Below, in pieces: positions 11,001 to 24,444 of a DNA stretch of 64,000 bases. The DNA is from Rhizoclosmatium globosum (lineage: Eukaryota > Chytridiomycota > Chytridiomycetes > Chytridiales > Chytriomycetaceae). The notes under the pieces are model-generated. The model was not told the DNA's origin. It did no database searches and saw nothing but the letters and a program-made list of their open reading frames with translations. Location: contig MCGO01000019.1 in assembly GCA_002104985.1 (NCBI GenBank), positions 434,001 to 498,000 of the forward strand, in the 5' to 3' direction. The position numbers were made by a program, and so were the translations under genes. How positions within the stretch are numbered: position 1 is the stretch's first letter; every line of letters begins with the position of its first letter.

Positions 11001-12942
11001 TTATTGAACAATTTGTGGGAGTTCATCAGTCAGGGGCTTTTCATGAATCTTAAGTTGTAATGTCGCGGCACTGTCATCGGCGTTGTTTACGTCCGTAGAA
11101 TCCAGCTGCCATTTTGTCTCTGTGTCGATAGGAGGACCTTGAAACCAATGTCGCGCATAGAACACCCAAAAACCATTTGCGAGAATGAAAACACCAATAA
11201 CAACGACAGGAGCCCAGTTGAAGTTAGTCAAATCTGGAGAAGTGTTAACATCGCTAAATTTAATTATTAACTTACAGGCACTGGCATATGCGTCGTGGTC
11301 CAAAGTAATGTTGTCCGCCATTACAAAAGCACTGGGATCAGTATAAGCTGTCGGTAATACCAATGCAATTGAAGCGAATGACAAGAACAAAATAGCCACA
11401 ATTCCAACCGGTACACCCCATATTCCAAGACTGAATGGACCAGGTGGAAACTTGTCGTGCCTCACTACTCTGAGAAAAATGGGAACCATATAAGCCAGGT
11501 ATGTCCCAATCACACCAAATGAGTTGATTGCAGTGTAGAGCGTAGCTGAATGCAAACTTGGTACCAAAATCAGCGAGTCAATGATCACAATCGCCAATGT
11601 GGCCCTCAGCGGAACTTGGCTCGATCCTACCCCTTCTCGACCGAGTTCCGAATCGCCCCATCCCAGTTGATGCAACCACTTACTACCTGGTAATGCGCCA
11701 TCGCGAGAAAAAGCAAATGTCATTCTCGCATGTGTAAGCATCATTCCAAACTCGTTCGTGATGGCTATCATCATAAGAATAACATTAAAAACAATCCCAG
11801 AATTATATCCGACGGTACTAGCGAATATATCCATCAATGCGAATGAGGATTCGCCGTAGAGGGTCGAAAAGCGAGAGGGATCAATGGTCGACAGAATCAA
11901 GAATAGAGCAAAATATCCCGAGATGAAGGTCGATATGATGGCGTATCCAATGGAGCGGGGTCCTTGTACTGCTGGATTTTTCGTTTCTTCGGCCAGATGT
12001 GCTGCAGAATCATAACCAGTGTACGTCAAACACGCGAGAAGAACCGAAATAGACGCGGCCCACGAATCAGGTAAGCCAGTCAAGTTGCTCCAAGTGTTGA
12101 ACATCTCGCCAGGAGAAATCTTTGTAGGAGATGCTACGTGAGTGTTAGAATACATATAATTCACAGTAGTGTGCTCAACTGATGAAAATACTGAGGACGA
12201 TGATGGCTAGACCAAATAGATTGAGCCAGAAACAGACTTTTCCCATTATGGCCACAATCTTGGAGCCAAATGAACACAGATATCCAGATAGCATGAGTGA
12301 TAGGATCCCTGCAATGACAACGACGAACTTGGAGGTCCATGAAGTAGGATCGAGGGATGGATTAAAGCAGTTGACAAAAAACTGACCAAATGCGTAGGCC
12401 TACAGGTTGAAATTAGTCAGACGTAGTTTTCAAAACCCGTACCGTTCCGGCAGTAATTCCAGATAAACCAAGAAAATTGAAGTAGCCAGTCATGTAAGAA
12501 GCGTAAGGAGCCCATTTTGGGCCAGCAAGTGATGCCGACCAATAATAAAGGCCGCCACTAGTTGGATAAGTCGAAACAATCTCGCTCATAGAAGCCGCCG
12601 AAAATGCAGAAAAGAATGATATGACAGGCCTGAATTATGAGTGTAAATGAGAAGTGTTCGAATAACATGTCCGAGTACCAAGTTATTAACATCCCCCGTG
12701 GTCCTCCTGCTCCAAGACCCATATATATTAAAGGCAGGACAGACATGGGTTCGCTGAGAATCGTGAATGTGATTCCAAAGTTTGCGAAACTGTTGAGTGC
12801 TCGAAAGAGCTCCTGTTTGACAGCTCAGCTCACCCCACCAGCGTACACTACATAATTTAACGCAACGAACCTGTCTGTATCCCAACTGCTTCAGACGAGC
12901 CTCATCATCTTGTGATGCTTCAACGACGTCGTGGTGGCTCAT
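11001..12942 (-). CDS. amino-acid permease paralogue, convergent with 8925-10931
   Basis: Read on the minus strand: exons 12942-12871, 12812-12679, 12629-12443, 12399-12180, 12133-11276 and 11233-11001. The 42-nt intron 11275-11234 has a length divisible by three, so it stays in frame if unspliced, but it has GTAAGT and CCAG ends and sits exactly where the paralogue has an intron. Protein about 530 residues, same family and same signature stretches as the plus-strand copy (MFNTWSNLTGLPDSWAASIS is identical in both). It has a 17-residue insertion (GWGDSELGREGVGSSQ region) between HQL and VPLRAT that the paralogue lacks, and it has lost several of that copy's introns. No frame break was needed. 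It probably imports amino acids or related amines at the plasma membrane. Confidence 0.85.
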
Positions 12943-12977
12943 TCACAAGAAAGAAATGAAGGAACTATAGATTCGAT

Positions 12978-13834
12978 TTATTTGAAGTTACAATACATTC
13001 GAAGATGTCGTTTTAAGGAGTCGGGCCGTGCAAAAGTCTTGCCACAATATATGCACTCCCGAACATGCTCAAGACTATTTTGAGAGTGGTGAGTTCGATT
13101 GTGACGATGTAAGTCTGGTATCCTTGTGAAACTTGTGCCGCAAATATTACAACGAGATGACAGTGGCGGAGGTTGGGCTCTTTTAACAGTATTGAGACCT
13201 TGTGCTGGGCGCTGAAGAGATTCCGTCGACATATTTGATCGAGGAATTGAGTGAAAGTCCACTTGATGATGATTATCAAGGGCTATGTACAATGGCTGGT
13301 CGTTTTGATGAATGTGCCCAGAACGATCAAGGGAAGTAAACGGAAGATGGTGCTGTGGCGGTGACATGAGTGGAGACACCGAATGGACAGGAGACACTGA
13401 ATCATTAAAGTATCGTGGCGGTGAGGATGGAACAATTGGTGCAGTTATCGAAGGCATATGCTGCCGTGATGATGGTAGGGACGATGGTGTGCAGAAGGAA
13501 GATAATCATATGTTGTAGCAAACGAACTTTCTAGCTGCTGAAACCGTTGCTCGTGTGATCTCAACTGAGCAGCCAACGATGGCAGAGGAGGTGACTTCTG
13601 TTGCACACAGGACCGAAACAGGTGCCATACTGAGGGAAGCGTGGGAGTACCAGAAGCGCTTGCATCGTTGGTGGACCAGGTGGCGTTCTGCATCATTGTT
13701 TTTGCAATTGAAATTGGTGGGCTTGCCAGTGGTGATGGCAAATGCATCTTCCCTCGCTGATGCATTTGAACCCTCCGCCACCAATTACCATTTGCCATCA
13801 GCTCTCCATATGGAATGGGAATATTACCAAACAA
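12978..13834 (-). CDS. C2H2 zinc-finger transcription factor, copy A
   Basis: Minus strand, with one -1 break near 13457 joining the two halves. The N-terminal half carries the block VWHLFRSCVQQ-x6-LPSLAAQLRSHEQRFQQLE, which recurs almost word for word in copy B at 57978-58784, so the two halves belong together. A Pro/Ser/His-rich middle follows, and the C-terminus has two C2H2 fingers (CNICGTSFTRIPDLHRHNRTHH and CIYCGKTFARPDSLKRHLRMYC; the last finger ends H-x4-C). This is a sequence-specific DNA-binding factor. The start is uncertain: 13834 is the limit of the open frame, and in-frame Met codons occur near 13795 and 13705. It is divergent from the oligopeptide transporter at 14088 with a short shared promoter, and may regulate it. 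Confidence 0.7.
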
Positions 13835-13912
13835 AACTGTAACAATAGAGCCTCGTAATCACTATCATACGCTGCTGTGAGTGTGCGTGGCGCTAATTAT
13901 AGGTTGGGTGGC

Positions 13913-13928
13913 GGAAGGATCTCCTTCC
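13913..13928. promoter_or_regulatory. perfect 7-bp palindrome in the divergent C2H2/OPT promoter
   Basis: GGAAGGA-TC-TCCTTCC at 13913-13928: two 7-base arms with a 2-base spacer, between the C2H2 factor (minus strand) and the OPT gene (starts 14088). Position and symmetry suggest a dimer-binding operator. The binding protein is unknown; the neighbouring C2H2 factor is one candidate. Confidence 0.4.
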
Positions 13929-14087
13929 ACAACGGTCAATTGCAGGCTGAAAATTTTTGCACATTTAATCAAAGAGGCAATGAAATTGGAAGGAAGCAAC
14001 ACACCTCGCGCCTCCGCAAATTTATCGAAACGCCACCTCGAAAAGCAATAAGAAGCAGCAAGTGTCTCTGCAGGATTCTTCACCAAA

Positions 14088-16547
14088 ATGACCACAGCTG
14101 ATCAAATTGTCTCTGAGAAGGAGCACCAGATCGAAGATCTCAAGCACGCCCACCCAGAATTGGAGGACGACGTTGAGGTCGATGACATCAAGGAAGTCGA
14201 GGAGAGAATGTGAGTATCCGATATCTTCGCCACCAACAAAGATCTGTCTCTTACCTGTACTATCAGTGATTTCATCGTTCCACAGACCGATGACCCATCT
14301 ACTCCAGCCTTCACCTTCCGCTCTGTCTTGCTTGGAACACTCTGGGTCGTTGTTCTTTCCTTCGCCAACACTTCCCTTTCCTTCCGTACCGCCGCCTTCA
14401 CTGTTGGAGCCAACATTGCCTTGATCCTCTCATACCCAATGGGTCTCTTCTTGGCTTCAGTTTTGCCAACTTCCGTTCCATGGTTGAATCCAGGACCATT
14501 CTCGTTGAAGGAACACGTCTGTATCTACATCATGGCTTCTTGTGGAGGTGTTCCATACGGTATCGACAACGTTGTCGCCCAGATCATGCCAGACTTGATG
14601 GGTAACACTGATATCTCCTTCATCCAGTCTCTTGGTTTCGTCTTGGTTACTCAATTCTTGGGTTACGGTCTTTCTGGTCTTACCCGTCGTTTCTTGGTCC
14701 GTCCAACTGCATGTGGTGGCCATCTACCATGTCCACTATTGCTTTGTTCACTTCCTTCCACAAGGTTGAGTCCGGAGAGGTTGTTGGAAACCGTTACAAG
14801 ATGTCCCGTTTCCAGTTCTTCTGGATCGCGTTCGTTGGAATGGGTATTTGGGCCTGGGTTCCATCATTCATGGCCCCAGTTCTCCAAGCCGTCGCTCTCT
14901 CCTGTTTGATTGGTGGACGTGGAAACGCTGGTCCAGGTGTTTTGACCAAGTTCAACACTGTTGCTGGATCTGTCTAGTAAGTTAATTGAGTTCAACCCGT
15001 CTTGATTCTAACATACTTCGTTAGCAACGGTATCGGTCTTTTCGGTATTACCTTCGACTGGACCTACATTGGTTCCTACGTCTTCACTTCTCCATTCTGG
15101 GCTTTGATGGTTCAGTTGTCTGGTATCATCTTCTTCCAGTGGATTCTTGCTCCAGTTATGTACTTGAACGACGTGTGGGGCTTGAACGAGAAGATCACCG
15201 AGGACCCATACAATGGAGTTCCATTGCTCAACACTCCACACTTGTTCGTCGGTGCTAAGAACGGTACCAAGAAGCAAGGTTCCCGTGTTTCCCCAAGATT
15301 CTTCTTTGACAAGACCAAGAACTACGACTTGAACGTCACTGCCTACAACGATGTCGCTCCAGTCTACATTACATCCTTCTTCGCTCTTGTTTACGGATGC
15401 TCCTTCTTGTCCATCACTGCTGCCATCTCCCACGTCGGTCTCTGGTACGGAAAGGACATCTACCGTCAAGCCATGAACGCTTTCCGTCAGGTCCGTGATG
15501 AGGTTGACTCCTTGACAAGCACGTCAAGATGATGGAGGCCTACCCAGACGTTCCAGACTGGGCCTACCTCGCTTTCTTGGCTGTTACCACCGTCGGTGCC
15601 CTCCTTGTCTCCCTCTTCACCCCATACAACATGCCATGGTGGGCCATCTTCTTCAACATCTTCTTGGTTGCCATCTGTATCTTGCCATTCGGTATCGTTC
15701 CAGCCATCACTGGTTTCTCCTTGTACTTGAACGTTTTGACTGAGTTCGTTATTGGACTCATGATTCCAGGACAAACCGTTGCTGTCATGGCTTCAAGTCT
15801 TGGGGAACGAACAACTTGATCCAAGCTCTTGCCTTGACTGCTGACTTGAAGCTCGGTCAGTACCTCCACATTCCACCATACGCCATGGTTTTCGCTCAGT
15901 TCTGGGGAACTTTCTGTAACGCCATTGTCGCCACTGCCGCTTCTTACTTCATGATGTTTGAGAACAAGAACTTGCTCACCAAGCCAGAGTGGAGATACAA
16001 CGGTTACCAGACTTTCTACTCTGCCGGAGGTATTTGGGGAGCCATTGGTCCACAGCGTTTCTTCGGTGTTGGATCTCTCTACGAAGGTCTTTTGTGGTGT
16101 TTCTTGATCGGTGCTGTTGCTCCATTCTTCCCATGGTTGGCCAACAAGTACATCTACAAGTCCAAGTACTGGCACATGATCAACTTCTCCATCTTCTTCT
16201 CTATTGGTTCAGCTGGTTACCCACAAGTCTTCATTGTTGTTCCCCTTCTCCTCGCCTTCTTATCCCAGTACTTGTTCGTCAAGAACAGAGAGTTCTACCA
16301 GAAGTACTTGTACGTTATGGGAGCTGCCTTCGACGGAAGTGCTGGTTTTGTCTCCTTGATTGTCTCTTTGCTCGGTTTTGCGAACGTTGCATTCCCGATC
16401 TGGGCTCTCAACCCTAACGCCGACGGAGTCAAGATCAAGATGGACTACTACTGTTACCCAGGTGCTTCTTGGGATGAGTACGACTGTTCTTTCTACTTGG
16501 CGCAAGGTCTGACAGAGAAGGATGACGGTACCCCTTGCAAAGCTTAA
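14088..16547 (+). CDS. oligopeptide transporter, OPT family
   Basis: Exons 14088-14209, 14267-14976 and 15025-16547. About 780 residues, usual for fungal OPT proteins, with an acidic cytoplasmic N-terminus and some 14-16 hydrophobic segments. Family landmarks: WLNPGPFSLKEHVCIYIMAS, LTRRFLVRPTA-MWWPSTM, YLNDVWGLNEK, YPDVPDWAYLAFLAV, SDLKLG-like TADLKLGQYLHIPPY, and GPQRFFG...LLWCFLIG near the end. It would import small peptides or peptide-like compounds by proton symport. Codon use is very biased (TTC, GTC, AAC, AAG, GGT), a sign of high expression.

Three -1 breaks (near 14711, 15514, 15793) lie inside conserved blocks; the last can be checked against the paralogous fragment at 58924-59627, which has the extra base (GCC TTC AAG). 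I therefore call the gene intact. Confidence 0.85.
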
Positions 16548-17403
16548 ACCTGTAAAACTGTAAACCGTAAAAACTCTATGTGTTCTGTATAGGAAACGTG
16601 CTTAGACATTACCTGAATGAAAATAAATTGTTTTCCTTTCACTATTGTTCACTTTCACAATCTCTGACTTGAGGGGTTACGCTCACTCAAATGGTTTTGT
16701 GTGGTGAGTTTGATTTCTGTGCATCAACGAATGACCTCAAATGTTACATCTTTGAAAGAAATTGATATGAATAATAATATAATGATTTTATAGCTGTAAT
16801 TAAGCTATTTATTCGTTTAGGCGGGTTTCATGGTGAAAGCTTCGTTGGTTCGTTGGCCATCTGACTGTTTCTGAAGGCTTTCAGGCTACATGAAGGTCTT
16901 GGATAAATGATTGTTTTTCCTGTTCCTGGTCAATTTTAGTGAACGATGGTTAGTATTGAACACCCCAACCACTCTTTTCATAAGCGGTGGCAACACCATA
17001 GTTTCAAACATGGTTGCCTCGGAAGAGAATAGAAGCTCTAAGAAAGACAGTCGACAAGTTGTGAAGTCCATGAAGTACTTCCCACTGTTTGAATCAGAAT
17101 CTTCACTTGAACACTCCGTTGAACCCAACACCCAATCAACAACTTGATATCACCAAGCATCTTCAACAACAAGATTGGATCAAGAGGGTAAGAGGGTTAT
17201 GGTGGTTGCGCAATGCGCACGGGTGTGAAATTATCTAACAAAATCTCCATTTCGTGTTGTGTGAGGTTACACGGACGAAAACCCGTGCGATGACGAACGT
17301 CAAAGCCTCGAACATTATGCATGATACCATCGACACCTCCAGAATCGCCTATAAAGTTCGTTGAAAAAGAGCCGATTTGTCTCCCACAAACTTCACTCAG
17401 ACA
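16548..17403. other. 856-bp intergenic region, OPT 3' flank and sulfate permease promoter
   Basis: No gene that I can support. A 78-codon open frame (16911-17147, plus strand) has no recognisable features and unbiased codons between two strongly biased genes. The right part carries the inverted repeats described separately. Confidence 0.5.
17214..17302. promoter_or_regulatory. inverted repeats in the sulfate permease promoter
   Basis: Two symmetrical elements lie 100-190 bases before the ATG at 17404. First, TGACG-AA-CGTCA at 17291-17302, two bZIP-type half sites facing each other. Second, GCACGGGT (17217-17224) and its reverse complement ACCCGTGC (17281-17288) 56 bases apart, next to the palindrome-like TTGCGCAATGCGCA (17206-17219). 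Fungal sulfur genes are often controlled by bZIP factors (Cys3/Met4), so these are plausible operators, but the assignment is inference. Confidence 0.35.
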
Positions 17404-19555
17404 ATGCCAGCCTACGAAGAGCCAGAGTCTCAAATTGACCGAATCAAGGGCCAAATCAAGGACGTCACCCAAGACATTCCAGCATACACTAACAGTACTT
17501 GAAGTCACTGTTTCCTATCGCTGGATGGATTGGACGTTACAACACCACCTGGTTCATTGGAGACTTCATTGCTGGATTGACCGTTGCTTTGGTCTGCATT
17601 CCCCAGGCAATCTCATACGCCAACAAGCTCGCTGGTCTTCCACCTCAATTCGGACTTTACACATGTTTCGTCGGTCTCTTCATTTACTGTTTCTTTGCGA
17701 CATCGAAAGGTATGTTTCAGCTTTTGAGATGAATGAGTGGCTGATTCCTTCTTATCAGATGTTACTATTGGACCAACTGCCGTTCTTTCATTGCTTGTCG
17801 GACAATATTTTGCCTCGTATCTTCCAGGAAGCAAGTACGGAAGCAATGAGCAGATCACCTTTGCCATCACTCTTGCATTTTGGACTGGAATCTTCCAAAC
17901 TGCCGTCGGTCTGTTCAGACTCGGTCTTGTCGTTGATTTTGTCCTGTTCCTGTTATTGCTGGATTCACGACGGTGCTGGTTTCCAAATTATTATCTCTCA
18001 GATTGCTGGTCTCCTCGGAATTAAGAACATCAACACCAACAACGCTCCTTACCAAGTTTTGTACGATACTTTGAGCAACATCAAGGGAGTTTCCCAATAC
18101 GATGCCTTCTTTGGAGTTTTCTCAATGATCGCCATTCTCACAATCAAGTACTTGACTCGATGGGGTCAAAAGAAGTACCCATGGCTCCGTTTCGTTGGAT
18201 ACCTTCGTAACGCCATTGTTTTGATTACTACCACTGGAATCTCTTACGCGCTCAAGGACAACAAGAATGTTGTCTTCAACATTGTCAAGACCATTCCATA
18301 CGGTCTCTCTGACGTTCGTCAGCCAAACACTTCGCTCTCTTACGCCTCATTCATTTTGCCTGCCATTCCATCTGTTTTTATTGTTTCCATCCTCGAACAC
18401 ATTGCTGTTGTGAAGACTTACGGTCGTGTCAACGGTTACTTCACTGACAACAACCAGGAAGTCGTTGCTATTGGTCTCACCAACTTGATTGCTTCCTTTG
18501 TCGGTGGATTCCCAGCTACTGGTTCTTTCTCCCGTTCTGCCATCAAGTCCGCCTCTGGTGTCCGAACTCCTCTTGGAACTTTCTTGACTGGAATCCTCGT
18601 CGTTATTGCTCTCTTTACACTCACTGGTGTCTTCTACTTCATTCCAAGTGCCGTCTTGTCTGCCATTATTATCCCTGCCATTGGAGAAATCATCAACTTC
18701 AAGATCTTGAAGGGACTTTGGGAAGTTGAGTTGACCGACTTCCTCGGATTCATCATTGCCTTTGTTGTCACCTTGGTTTCCAGTCTTGAGACCGGCATCT
18801 ACGCGTCCGTTGGATGGTCCGTCTTGGTCCTCTTGGTCCGTGTCGCTCGTCCAAAGATCAAGGTTCTTTCTCGTACTGCCGAAGGTGCCTGGGTTGACCC
18901 AGAGGCCGAAGGTTTCAGCAAAGACACTGCCGGTATCACCAAGGCCCCGGAAGGAATCCTCGTGTTCAAGATTGAAGAATCCCTCACATATCCAAACAGT
19001 GGTTACTTTGTTGACAGACTCAAGGACACTGTTATCAAGAGCTACCGATACACCAACGCTGCCCACTTGTCCAACGGAGACCGTATGTGGTGTGATGACA
19101 CTGAGGAGCGAGCCAAGAAGAGAGAGAAGGATGGTTTGGTCGTTCTCCCACCTCTCCGCGCCGTTGTTCTTGATTTCTCTGCCGTGAACCACGTTGACTA
19201 CACTGGTCTCCAGGCCTTAGTTGATGTTCGTGATGACTTGAACCGATACGCGGGACGCACTGTTCCATTCTACTTTGTGAATGTCAAGAGACACGAATTG
19301 AACACGCTCATCCGAGTTCCATTGGTTGAGTCTGGATCTCAAGTTGATGCCACGCCTGGAGCTCCAAACACACCTAAAATCGCCTTGCCAAAGTTGAAGA
19401 AGACCCCTCAACAGATTCAAGAAGAGAAGGACCGAAGACTGCTTGCTTTGGAATACTTCTTCTACAACGTTGATTCCGCCGTTGCCGCCGCTGATAACGA
19501 GACGGCCAGCATTCTTGCGAGTGAGAAGGGAACTGTTGAGGTTATTGCCCAGTAG
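17404..19555 (+). CDS. sulfate permease, SulP/SLC26 family
   Basis: Exons 17404-17709 and 17759-19555, one 49-nt intron. About 700 residues. After a short acidic N-terminus come SulP transmembrane blocks: GDFIAGLTVALVCIPQAISY (the SulP signature), LAGLPPQFGLYTCFVG, DVTIGPTAVLSLLVGQ and GFTTGAGFQIIISQ, then FVGGFPATGSFSRSAIKSAS, which is the conserved anion-transporter motif. The C-terminus is a cytoplasmic STAS domain (about 18950-19350, with VVLDFSAVNHVDYTGLQALV). It should import sulfate with protons for cysteine and methionine synthesis. Codon bias is strong, as in the OPT gene. Three -1 breaks (near 17496, 17943 and 17972) fall inside conserved stretches; the last two are 30 bases apart. 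I call it intact. Confidence 0.88.
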
Positions 19556-19701
19556 AGTTATTCGGGATGTATCATACCCCATACACATTAGTCCTTGTTT
19601 AAATATTGTCTAAATCATCTTTATGTTATCAATAAATTGTCGTTCAAGTTTGGATATATATTGGAATGGTTTGCTTTCTTTTGTTTTGTTAGCCAAAGGA
19701 G

Positions 19702-22325
19702 ATGGCTGAAACAACTGAACCAGACTATCGGGAAGCTTACGAGAAGGACTTTGAGACATCGAGGACATCTCTTCCGATCTACCAATACCGAGAGGGTCTG
19801 ATAGAAGCCTTCAATGAGTATCAAGTGCTGGTTGTGGTTGGAGACACAGGTACAACCCCTTCTTCCTCGTTCTTCTCCCTCCTTCCTTCTTCCTCCTTAA
19901 TCTAACTCCACACTCAAAAACACTCAAAAAGGAAGCGGCAAAACAACGCAACTTCCGCAGTTCATCCACGAAACACACCCTTCAACCCGAATCATAATCA
20001 CTCAACCCCGTCGAATCGCTGCAATCTCAAGCGCAGCCCGCGTCGCAACCGAAACAAACACTCAACTGGGCTCGCTCGTCGGCTACTCAATCCGATTCGA
20101 ATCCGTAAAATCAAACAACACAAAACTGCTCTTTGTCACTGACGGAACGCTCCTTCAAATGACCCAAAATAACTTTGAAGATGTTGCTGATGTTGTTATT
20201 TTGGATGAGGCCCATGAACGCTCGCTTGAGACAGATGTGTTGTTTGGAATCTTGAAACGCGCTGTTGCTGTGCGGCCGACCTCAAACTGATTATCATGTC
20301 GGCGACACTGAATAGTGACAAGTTTTCGGATTTCTTTGGGGATTGTCCTGTGTTTACTGTTCCTGGTATGTTCCTTCTGTTTGTCTGGCCTCGCATCTCA
20401 GACTGTAACGTATCCAGGACGAATGTATCCCGTCGACCTACTCTACGCGCGAAAAACAAAAATGGCGTCCTTAAAATCTCAGCTTATCACAAAATCAGTC
20501 GAAGCAGTCGTTCAAATCCATAAAACCCAGCCACCAGGCGACATCCTCGTTTTTCTAACTGGCCAACAAGAAATCGAAACAACGTGTCGCTTGATTCGGG
20601 AGGAATGCGATGCACTCGGGAACCTTGCGCGAGAGATTGAGTATTACCCACAAGTCAAGGACATCTCACTCCATCCAATTTATTCTGCGTTGGATACACC
20701 TGACCAAAAAGATGCTTTTCGTCCTGCGCGGAGGAATACGCGGAAAGTCGTGGTTGCTACGAACATTGCGCAGACTTCAGTAACTATTCCTGGGATTCGC
20801 TATGTTGTAGATTCTGGATTCGTTAAAGAAAAGATGTTTGATGCGAGTACGGGTGTTGACGCTCTCTTGGTTGTACCAATATCGAAGGCGGCTGCAACTC
20901 AAAGAGCGGGAAGGAGTGGACGTACAGCTCCAGGGAAAGTGTTTCGACTCTACAGTCGAGACGCGTTTGAGGAAATGGCGGAAGATACGACACCAGAAAT
21001 TCAGCGCTCTTCTTTGATTAGTACTGTGCTGGCTTTAAAGAGGATGGGAATCAATGATATCCTCAACTTTGAGTTTATTGATCCACCAGACCGAGATCTC
21101 CTCATCACTGCCATGAAGCAGCTGTACTACATTGGTAGGTACTTCCTTTTGGTTCCCTGAAAACTACAACTGACACCTTTTCTTGGGATTTCTCAGACGC
21201 CCTCGACGAAACCGGAAACCTTACCCCTCTCGGAAAAACAATCTCAACCCTACCACTCCCACCCTTCCTCTCCCGGGCCCTTCTCGCCGCATGTGAAACC
21301 TACAACTGCTCCACCGAACTCTTAACTCTCTGCGCCATCCTCTCCTCTGAAGAAATCATGCATCACCCCCGTCAAGACCATAAACGTGCACTCGCTGAAG
21401 CTGCACACGCGAAATTCGGACATGGGAGTGGAGACCATGTATCGCTGATACGTATGTACAATGCATGGATTCGGAGCGGGGAGAGTGAAGAGTGGTGTCG
21501 GACACGGTTTATGAAGGGACGGAGTTTGAGGGCTGTTAAAAATGTAAGGGGCCAGTTGGAGGATGCTGTGCGGGGTTTAGGGTATGTGCCTGTGAGTTGT
21601 AGGAGGATGAGGAAGAAAGGGTCTGAGGAAAAGGAGAGGCGACGACGAGTGGAGGAGGAACGGAGGAGAGATGAAAGAGAAATGGTTTATGGACATGATG
21701 ATGGGTATGGCTTTGAGGAGGATGAGTTGGATGACTTTGACGCACACGCCATTTTGAAGAGTCTGTGTACTGGATTCTTTGCAACACTGCGAAACGGCAT
21801 GCGCAACGCAGTCATTTCTATCATTACTTGGCTGCGTCTGGGAATTCAACGGCAGGGACTTCAGTGCAGACTGGAAACTCGGGGGCATTGTTGTCTCTTC
21901 ACATTCAGCCTTCGTCGTGTCTTGCTGGACCGAGTTCGAATGCTACTGGAATCAATGATGCAATTTCAGCGAATATTGAGTGGGTTGTGTACCACGATGT
22001 TCAGTTTGTGAATCGAGCCAACATGCGGATTGTGAGTCGCATTGACTTTAGCTGGGTTGAGAAAGGGATTTCGAGGGTTGGACAATGTGATGTTCGGAAG
22101 TTGGTTGGGCTTCCTCCAGAAGTCGTTGAAGTGACATCAGATAACGTCAAGGTTGGCAAGAGAAAGCGGTCTGTGGATGAAACCAAAGAAATCAAAGATG
22201 AGGAAAGAGTTGTAGACGCTGTTGTGGATGTAGAAGCAGTGAAGATGAAGGAGCAGAAGGAGCGGGAAGATAAGGCGGAGGCAGCCAGACAGCGGTATTT
22301 ATCACGCCACAACAAAAGAAAGTAA
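19702..22325 (+). CDS. DEAH-box RNA helicase (Prp2/DHX16-like class)
   Basis: Exons 19702-19849, 19932-20365, 20418-21134 and 21197-22325. About 800 residues. The helicase core is complete: Walker [15 protein letters not shown] (split by intron 1), [12 protein letters not shown] at about 20210, SAT at about 20298, [23 protein letters not shown] and [13 protein letters not shown]. Then come the ratchet/HA2 region ([34 protein letters not shown]), an OB-fold region ([34 protein letters not shown]) and a charged tail ending [13 protein letters not shown]. The N-terminal extension is only about 30 residues, far shorter than full-length Prp2. These enzymes remodel RNA-protein complexes in splicing or ribosome assembly; the exact orthologue is not certain. 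-1 breaks near 20277 and 21780. Confidence 0.85.
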
Positions 22326-22459
22326 ATGAACGCTTTGTAACTATTAAGGGAACCAATTAGAAATTAGGTGATGTTAGGATAAGGGTTTATCCGGGCCAAT
22401 GAGGGGAGTGCTTTGCTTCTTCACATTTGATTAGAGAAAAAACACACCACCAACCACCA

Positions 22460-24306
<1,847 letters not shown>

Positions 24307-24444
24307 ATACTGGTAGCTAAGTTGTGATGGTGTTCTTCGCCATGGTTTTCCTTCTTTGTTTTCTATCTTGCTCGTTTGTTTCCACTCTTGCAGTAGCAAA
24401 TCAATCGTTCTTGAATGTATACTTCGCTGTTCCCATTTTAAACT

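Noticed and set aside
11234..11275. Fourteen extra residues in the minus-strand permease as a real insertion
   Set aside because: The 42 bases have GTAAGT and CAG ends and sit exactly at the paralogue's intron, so they are most likely an intron whose length happens to be divisible by three.
15564..16175. Long antisense open frames under OPT, sulfate permease and PGI genes
   Set aside because: They are shadows of strongly codon-biased genes and show no domains.
16911..17147. A 78-codon frame between OPT and sulfate permease
   Set aside because: No motif, no codon bias and no intron or promoter evidence; described as intergenic.
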